A DNA stretch of 64,000 bases from assembly GCF_934754915.1 (NCBI RefSeq), contig NZ_CAKVKB010000003.1, positions 1-64,000 on the forward strand, written 5' to 3'. How positions within the stretch are numbered: position 1 is the first letter of the stretch; every line of letters begins with the position of its first letter. Position numbers and translations under genes: made by a program. Positions 59,075-64,000 of this stretch are shown piece by piece. The notes under the pieces are model-generated. The model was given only the letters and a program-made list of their open reading frames with translations, had not been told where the DNA came from and made no database searches. The stretch is from an uncultured Clostridium sp. Lineage in GTDB: Bacteria; Bacillota; Clostridia; Clostridiales; Clostridiaceae.

Positions 59075-60832
59075 ATGAAGAAGGAATTTTCAATAAGCAA
59101 TGATAAAGTAATGATAAATTTTACAGCCAAATATTGTAATACGTTTGAATCAGTATTAGAAAGCAATGGATTTAGACGAATTTTAGAAATTTATCTTAAT
59201 AGAGCCAAAAAGAAAAATTCAATATCTTATAGATATTTAAGTAAGGCAATGGAAACAGATAATATTATAGATATAAGAAAAAATTTGACTTATACAATAA
59301 GATATCTGACAATAATGGAAGCTGATGAGGCAGTTGGTATTAGTGAATTATATAAGAACATACTTAGTGATAAAGATAAATTTATAAGTGTGGTGGAAGA
59401 TATATATTTGTTCTGGAGAAAGCTTGAGCGATATACAATAGTCCATAGATATAAAGTTCAAGAGGGACTTGCAGCTGTAAGCTTTACTGAAGCTAATGCA
59501 AATTTTTCAGCTCTTATTTTAGATTTGTATAGAAAAATTGAAATGCATGTAGTTGGATATCAGCCAAAAGTATATAGGCAAATACCAGCAGGTGGAAATG
59601 CAGGTATAATGATTCAAGAGTTGGAGTGGGCTACACCAGAAGGATATGAGGCATTAGAAGAAATACCTTTTATTGATCATATACTTCTTGAGACACCATT
59701 TATAACTTATCCAAAAAGAAATACAAGAGATGGAATGTTTTCTGAAATAGACTATAATCCTTTAAAATACGCTGATATAAACAAAGAACACTGGTTTTGC
59801 TATCCAGCAAAAATTGGAGGAATGATTATATTCATATATTTTCATAGAGATTTTATGGAACATGGAATAACTTTATGTAATCTATTTGAAATGGCAAGAA
59901 GTGAAGAAACAAGGGGAAGAAAACCAGAAATGATTTTTGTATTTGGAGCGAAAGATGATGATGGTGAAGAACTTAAGACTGTATTCTATGAAGATGACAA
60001 AAATGATATAATGCTTGGTTATATTAATCATTCTGAAAAGATTGATTACTTTGGATATATGAAAAAGATGACTTTGACTCTCTATAATCTTCTTATGATA
60101 AAGAGAGGATGCCTTCCAATACATGGATCAATGGTAAATATATTACTTAAGAGTGGCGATGAAGCAAATGTGGTAATAATGGGAGACAGTGGAGCAGGTA
60201 AGTCTGAAAGTCTTGAAGCATTTAGAAGCTTAAGTGAAGATTATATTTCAGACATGACAATAATATTTGATGATATGGGAACATTTAAATTAGAAGATGG
60301 AGACATTATTGGATATGGTACCGAAATAGGTGCTTTTGTAAGACTAGATGATTTAGATCAAGGATATGCTTTTAAAGAAATGGATAGAAGCATATTTATG
60401 AATCCTGATAAGGTAAATGCAAGACTTGTTATACCTGTTGCATCTTACAAAGAAATAACTAAAGGACATAAAGTAGATTTCTTCTTTTATGCAAATAACT
60501 ATGAAGGACCTGGAGAGGAAGGAAAATACCTTAATTATTTTAATAGTCCAGAAGAAGCTAAAAAAGTATTTAAAGCAGGAGCAAGAATGGCGAAAGGAAC
60601 AACAACTGAAAAAGGTCTTGTTGAATCTTATTTTGCAAATCCGTTTGGACCAGCACAAAAACAAGAAGCTACAAATATACTTATAGACAAGTATTTTGAA
60701 GCTATGTTTGATGGAAATAAAGTTAAAGTAGGACAGATAAAGACATGTTTAGGCGTGGAAGGTCAAGAAAAAGATGGGCCAAAGAATGCAGCAATAGAAT
60801 TATTTGATGAAATTAAAAAGAATACTAAATAA
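59075..60832 (+). CDS. PEPCK/HPr-kinase-fold P-loop protein
   Basis: 585-aa cytosolic protein. The C-terminal half holds a P-loop GDSGAGKS (370-377), preceded by CLPIHGSMVN (His350), and followed by IFDDMGTFKLEDG (possible metal-binding Asp pair) and FFFYANNYEG. This order resembles the nucleotide-binding domain of phosphoenolpyruvate carboxykinase and HPr kinase, and such proteins are often labelled PEP carboxykinase. However, the usual ATP-PEPCK loop (GLSGTGKTTL) is absent and the 350-residue N-terminal half matches no PEPCK domain I recognise. Decarboxylation is doubtful; an unknown kinase is as likely. RBS AAGGGGGAAGCT. Confidence 0.65.
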   Translation: MKKEFSISNDKVMINFTAKYCNTFESVLESNGFRRILEIYLNRAKKKNSISYRYLSKAMETDNIIDIRKNLTYTIRYLTIMEADEAVGISELYKNILSDKDKFISVVEDIYLFWRKLERYTIVHRYKVQEGLAAVSFTEANANFSALILDLYRKIEMHVVGYQPKVYRQIPAGGNAGIMIQELEWATPEGYEALEEIPFIDHILLETPFITYPKRNTRDGMFSEIDYNPLKYADINKEHWFCYPAKIGGMIIFIYFHRDFMEHGITLCNLFEMARSEETRGRKPEMIFVFGAKDDDGEELKTVFYEDDKNDIMLGYINHSEKIDYFGYMKKMTLTLYNLLMIKRGCLPIHGSMVNILLKSGDEANVVIMGDSGAGKSESLEAFRSLSEDYISDMTIIFDDMGTFKLEDGDIIGYGTEIGAFVRLDDLDQGYAFKEMDRSIFMNPDKVNARLVIPVASYKEITKGHKVDFFFYANNYEGPGEEGKYLNYFNSPEEAKKVFKAGARMAKGTTTEKGLVESYFANPFGPAQKQEATNILIDKYFEAMFDGNKVKVGQIKTCLGVEGQEKDGPKNAAIELFDEIKKNTK

Positions 60833-60835
60833 ATA

Positions 60836-60875
60836 AAAAATACTAAGGGGGAAATGCCCTCTTAGTATTTTTTTA
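60836..60875. terminator. Bidirectional terminator, overlapping the end of the facing gene
   Basis: Stem AAATACTAAGGGG / CCCTCTTAGTATTT, loop GAAATG, T7 tail on the plus strand and A-rich (T-rich on the minus strand) flank. The right arm contains the stop codon and last two codons of the CmpB-like gene on the minus strand. Confidence 0.85.
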
Positions 60876-61614
60876 TTTTATTTTTTATATTTTGGATAAA
60901 TAAATTAAAGTGTTCAAATGATTTATTATTAAAATTACGGATGAATTTTCTATTATTTAATCTAAATCTATGGAATTTGATTTCAATATTTTTAAATCTA
61001 TAAGTAGATTCTTTGTAGAGGCTTAAAATTGGATTTGCTTTATCAAAAGAAAAATTAATTGAAGCAAATGCAAATGGTAATGAAAATTTACTTGAATCTA
61101 AAAGTGAAAGTACAGTTAAAATAAAATCTGTAAAGAAGTAAAACAAAATAAAATAAAAACCTAGAATAGTAAAGAACTCTGGAATATTGCATATTACATT
61201 TATAATAACTGGATTAATTATTTTTATTATTAAAACTTCACCACTAGCCCATAATAATGAATAAGGAAGACAAACACGTCCGTGTATGTTAAAAGGATCA
61301 TCTGTGTAGTCCCACCACTTTGTTTTAAAGATTTTTTCAAGTAAAAATCCAGTAACATATTCTAAAAATGATGTTATAAAAAATGCACTTAGAAATAAGA
61401 GTAAAAAATTATTTTTATATGGTTCTAATAAAAGAATAAGTGTAACGATGCAGAAACCATAAATAGGGCAAAATGGTCCTTTTAAAAATCCTCTATTAAC
61501 AAATTTTTTTTCATTTTTAAAATAATAAGCGACTTCAAGACACCATCCGCCAAAAGAATAAAATGTAAATAAGTACACTATATTATAAATATTGTTATTT
61601 AATAAATTAATCAA
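60862..61614 (-). CDS. CmpB-like putative transporter permease (DUF1113 type)
   Basis: Six-helix membrane protein, 250 aa, of the family annotated as putative ABC-transporter permease CmpB. Seen: FYSFGGWCLEVAYYF with NRGFLKGPFCPIYG (first 55 residues), WWDYTDDPFNIHGRVCLPYS, both family signatures. No ATPase gene is nearby, and the transporter label is by tradition only. Starts with TTG 61614, 11 bp after AAGGAGG (minus strand). Its last codons lie within the facing terminator. Confidence 0.78.
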   Translation of the reverse strand: MINLLNNNIYNIVYLFTFYSFGGWCLEVAYYFKNEKKFVNRGFLKGPFCPIYGFCIVTLILLLEPYKNNFLLLFLSAFFITSFLEYVTGFLLEKIFKTKWWDYTDDPFNIHGRVCLPYSLLWASGEVLIIKIINPVIINVICNIPEFFTILGFYFILFYFFTDFILTVLSLLDSSKFSLPFAFASINFSFDKANPILSLYKESTYRFKNIEIKFHRFRLNNRKFIRNFNNKSFEHFNLFIQNIKNKIKKY

Positions 61615-61724
61615 AGTAATTTAAGCCTCCTTATAAATAGCATTTGATTGAATTTATTATATTATATACCAGAATAAACTTTTAAAAAATTAATATTTTC
61701 TTAAAGGTTATTGAAATTTTTTTA

Positions 61725-61763
61725 AAAATAAATTCTGTACATATTTTGCACAGAATTTATTTT
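61725..61763 (-). terminator. Rho-independent terminator of the DUF378 gene
   Basis: Stem AAATAAATTCTGTAC / GCACAGAATTTATTT with a central mismatch; on the minus strand it is followed by TTTAAAAAAATTT. Confidence 0.7.
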
Positions 61764-61846
61764 AGGTATTTATTATTTATATTAAAGGATATTATTTGTT
61801 GTAAAAAAGTATGTGTTTTCAAATTATATCCATGTATAAAAATATA

Positions 61847-62038
61847 TTATTGCTTTTTCATAAAGAATGAAATTGCATATATTCCAGCCAATCCTACAAG
61901 TCCATAAATTATTCTGCTTATAATGGAAGCTGTACCGAAAAGTGAATCTACTAGATTATATTGAAAAAATCCAATTAATCCCCAATTTATAGCTCCAATA
62001 ATAATTAAAATAAGTGCAGTAATATCAAGATATTTCAT
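61847..62038 (-). CDS. DUF378 small membrane protein
   Basis: 63-aa, two-helix membrane protein of the DUF378 family: the signature ALILIIIGAINWGLIGFF (8-25) is clear and the second helix ends in a short basic tail (FFMKKQ). RBS AGGAGTGTGTTAAA on the minus strand. Function unknown in all relatives I know of. Confidence 0.88.
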   Translation of the reverse strand: MKYLDITALILIIIGAINWGLIGFFQYNLVDSLFGTASIISRIIYGLVGLAGIYAISFFMKKQ

Positions 62039-62185
62039 TTTAACACACTCCTATTATAAATTATTGATTTATACAAAATTATTATCTGCTATTAGTTTAA
62101 ATTTATGCATAAAATAAAAAGGAGAATTACATTGTTATATTAAAAATATTAAGAATTTACAGACTTATTTATAAAATTATTTTTA

Positions 62186-62272
62186 GATATATACGTTCCA
62201 ATAATAGAACTGTTTAACAATTAAAGAAATCTCTGCTAAGGTTTTAACATTGTTAATTGGAATATATATTTT
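62186..62272 (-). repeat. Interspersed intergenic repeat, copy 12 (diverged)
   Basis: Minus orientation. Read on that strand: ATATATATTCCAATTA, ACAATGT, a scrambled middle, AGCAGAGATTTCTTTAATT, GTT, then TTCTATTATTGGAACGTATA. It ends within 3 bp of the Lrp-family gene stop codon, in that gene's 3' untranslated region. Confidence 0.65.
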
Positions 62273-62274
62273 TT

Positions 62275-62742
62275 TTATAATGTTATATTTCGATCTATAG
62301 GTTGAGATAGAGAAACGAAAGTATCAGTTCTTGAAATACCATCTATATTGTTGATTTTATTTAACAAAACATCCTGAAGGTCAGATATATTTTTGCAGAC
62401 TATTTTTGCAAACATTGAATAATCACCTGTAGTTAAATGAAGTTCAACAACTTCTTTTATAGTAGACATCTGATCAAATACTGAGTTAAATGATGATGTT
62501 TTATCTACATATATTCCTACAAAACAGCATACGTCATAGCCAAGTTTAGGAAGATTTAAAACAATTCTTGAACCTTTGATAATGCCCATGTCTTCCATTT
62601 TTTTCATTCTAACATGTATTGTACCGCCACTGACATGACATATTCTTGCTATTTCTAAATATGGGGTTCTGCAGTCTTTTATTAAAAGTTCTAAAATCTG
62701 TAAATCTAATTCATCTAAATGACCATTTGGGATAAAAGCCAT
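62275..62742 (-). CDS. Lrp/AsnC-family transcription regulator
   Basis: 155 aa. N-terminal HTH: LDELDLQILELLIKDCRTPY then EIARICHVSGGTIHVRMKKM (about residues 8-55); C-terminal RAM (amino-acid-binding) domain from about 70, with HLTTGDYSMFAKI (103-115) where effector-contact residues lie in the family. Octameric feast/famine-type regulator. The upstream gap (62743-62975) is shared with the divergent gene at 62976, a candidate target. RBS AGAGGTGATATA. Confidence 0.9.
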   Translation of the reverse strand: MAFIPNGHLDELDLQILELLIKDCRTPYLEIARICHVSGGTIHVRMKKMEDMGIIKGSRIVLNLPKLGYDVCCFVGIYVDKTSSFNSVFDQMSTIKEVVELHLTTGDYSMFAKIVCKNISDLQDVLLNKINNIDGISRTDTFVSLSQPIDRNITL

Positions 62743-62975
62743 TATATCACCTCTTATTAACTAGTCTATTTTTTTTTATTCTATCAAAAAATAAATAAAA
62801 TTTAAAGAAAAAAATAAAAAAATGTAAAAAAAGTTTTAAAATTTTAATATTTTATTAAAAAATATTATTTCAACCAGATTTATAATAAAAGCAAAAAGCT
62901 ATTGTATACCTCTTGATAATATTGAGAATTTAACTTAATATTATTAATATAGACTTTATAAGGAGGAATTCATAA

Positions 62976-63305
62976 ATGAATATCATTTCTAAAATATTAT
63001 TCTATGTTGTAATGCTGATAGTTATTTTAGCTCTTTATGCAGCTTGCAGACTATATATATTCACTAAAGTAAGAATAAACAAATGGATACCTTTAGGAGT
63101 AGCTGTAATCATATTCTGCTGTCAGTTATTTATAAAGAATATTAATGGCTATTTAAATGGAGCAATGACAATAGCTACAGTATTGTTTTTATTATGGTTT
63201 ATGGAGATACAGCAGACAGGTGGTCCCAAGAAAAAAGAAAAGCCTATAGTAATAAAACCTAAAGCAAAACCAAACAGAGTAAAAAAGATAAATAAAGATA
63301 AATAA
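62976..63305 (+). CDS. Small membrane protein with basic tail
   Basis: 109 aa with three hydrophobic segments (about 5-28, 40-55, 62-78) and a strongly basic C-terminal tail (KKKEKPIVIKPKAKPNRVKK). RBS AAGGAGGAATTCATAA before ATG. No recognised domain. Divergent from the Lrp-family gene, with a 233-bp shared upstream region. Confidence 0.75.
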   Translation: MNIISKILFYVVMLIVILALYAACRLYIFTKVRINKWIPLGVAVIIFCCQLFIKNINGYLNGAMTIATVLFLLWFMEIQQTGGPKKKEKPIVIKPKAKPNRVKKINKDK

Positions 63306-63306
63306 T

Positions 63307-63337
63307 AAAAAGCCGGCATTTTATGCCGACTTTTTAT
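63307..63337. terminator. Bidirectional terminator, overlapping the facing stop codon
   Basis: Stem AAAAAGCCGGCAT / ATGCCGACTTTTT (one mismatch), loop TTT. The 3' end contains the TAA (63334-63336, minus strand) of the PHP-domain gene, a second case in the window of converging genes sharing one hairpin. Confidence 0.88.
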
Positions 63338-64000
63338 TGTCTGAAAATAGGAGAACTTATTGCTATTTTTGAATTTTCAAGTATTATTTTTATTACATAC
63401 CAAAGTTCATTAATATTAGGTTCATGTTTGTACATATATTTAACTCTATTTAGGTTTAGGTTATTTATTTTTTTTATTATTATACCATTTGTTGATATTA
63501 TCTGTATTTCTGAAATTTTGTAATTTGGATCTTTTGCAAAAATCATAAAATTAAGCTCATTAACACTATTGCTTATACAACTTCCCATAAAAGAATCATT
63601 TAAAGTGAAGTACATATATAGACTTCTTGATTCAGTAGAATATGTATGTCTTTTTCTAAAAGCTTGAATTAGTGAACTCATATTTAATTCATTTGCAATT
63701 ATGCAGGTTAAGTTTTCAGAATCTCCAAAATTTAATCTATGATTATCTTGTCCATTTATTGCTCCAAGCTTCCAGCCTTTATCAAGAAGTTTATAATATT
63801 GTTTTTCATAACGCTGATATTTATTAGGTGCTGAACCATTACCAACTTCTATGGATGTAATTAATTTATTAAGGATTGGATTATATTCAAGATTTTCTAT
63901 TGAATTGTGCGGATGATTTATTGATATAAATGCATCTGGATTATTGAACATCCATAAGATTAAAAGTTGAATATTGTTTACAGTGCCAGTAAAAAATATA
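63334..64000 (-). CDS. PHP-domain metallo-phosphoesterase, C-terminal part (cut by window edge)
   Basis: At least 221 residues; the frame is open to the window edge, so the N-terminus lies beyond position 64000 and ATG 63951 is not the start. Seen: AFISINHPHNS (metal His), ITSIEVGNGSAPNKYQRY, and LGAINGQDNHRLNFG with the late D-x-H metal pair. This order is that of CehA/McbA-type PHP proteins, which hydrolyse phosphate esters. A C-terminal beta domain (about 100 residues) follows. Confidence 0.75.
   Translation of the reverse strand, partial: IFFTGTVNNIQLLILWMFNNPDAFISINHPHNSIENLEYNPILNKLITSIEVGNGSAPNKYQRYEKQYYKLLDKGWKLGAINGQDNHRLNFGDSENLTCIIANELNMSSLIQAFRKRHTYSTESRSLYMYFTLNDSFMGSCISNSVNELNFMIFAKDPNYKISEIQIISTNGIIIKKINNLNLNRVKYMYKHEPNINELWYVIKIILENSKIAISSPIFRQ

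Noticed and set aside
8748..62272. CRISPR array as an explanation for the repeated sequences
   Set aside because: Copies are dispersed over 54 kb, in both orientations, without regular spacers or cas genes.

Overview
The window looks like a chromosomal segment of a low-GC, spore-forming, saccharolytic Clostridium (cluster I, butyricum/beijerinckii-like). This is inferred from the very AT-rich sequence, AGA/ATA-rich codon use, AGGAGG ribosome-binding sites, the pyrBI gene pair, pyruvate formate-lyase with its activase, lactate dehydrogenase, and a sporulation-type (PdaA-like) deacetylase. I cannot name the species from sequence alone. There is no rRNA, tRNA, CRISPR array, prophage or intact insertion sequence.

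Layout: (1) 0.6-9.6 kb: AdiC-like amino-acid antiporter, GNAT acetyltransferase, a 51-aa gene, the sbcD-sbcC nuclease pair, and two tandem L25/Ctc paralogs. (2) 10-20 kb: phosphoglucomutase, then a same-strand cell-surface polysaccharide cluster (TPR protein, WecG/TagA transferase, MurJ-type flippase, two GT4-like glycosyltransferases, O-antigen-ligase-like polymerase) ending with a cyclodeaminase (fchA). (3) 20-31 kb: a 46-aa reverse gene, a PH-like membrane protein, a PdaA-like deacetylase, ychF, a membrane TPR protein, a transglutaminase-like protein lacking its Cys, uppP, a phosphofructokinase, and a class-A beta-lactamase-fold protein lacking its Ser. (4) 30.8-38.3 kb: pyrimidine biosynthesis, pyrB-I-C-F-K-D, then a broken flavodoxin-like gene, then pyrE. 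Both pyrB and pyrE are preceded by the same PyrR-type attenuator architecture. (5) 38.9-49.9 kb: pflB, pflA, a MerR regulator with the diagnostic 19-bp promoter spacer, a DEDDh exonuclease, ldh, asnA, birA, and two secreted/envelope proteins. (6) 50-64 kb: an S2P-like protease, a T-box leader (specifier AGA) plus argS, an AI-2E-type permease, a HAD phosphatase, an RNase-H-like protein, gltX, a stand-alone ComEC-type metallo-hydrolase, an orphan PEPCK/HPr-kinase-fold ATPase, a CmpB-like membrane protein, a DUF378 protein, an Lrp regulator, and a PHP-domain protein cut by the window edge.

The genes serve mixed-acid fermentation (pfl, ldh, pfk, pgm), pyrimidine supply, aminoacyl-tRNA synthesis and envelope construction (tagA/murJ/uppP/PdaA). 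The pyrimidine genes and argS carry transcription attenuators.

The main unexplained structure is an interspersed intergenic repeat with about 12 copies. It has AT-rich imperfect terminal inverted repeats, an internal array of one to four heptamers (ACAATGN), and a hairpin (AAATCTT...AAGATTT). It occurs in both orientations and always outside genes. Other points of interest are the twin pyr attenuators around a gene insertion, two enzyme-fold proteins lacking their nucleophile, the tandem L25 genes, several dyad-symmetric promoter sites, and the orphan PEPCK-fold kinase. Start codons were chosen by Shine-Dalgarno position, so many differ from the longest open frame. Functions rest on motifs recognised by eye; no database search was run.
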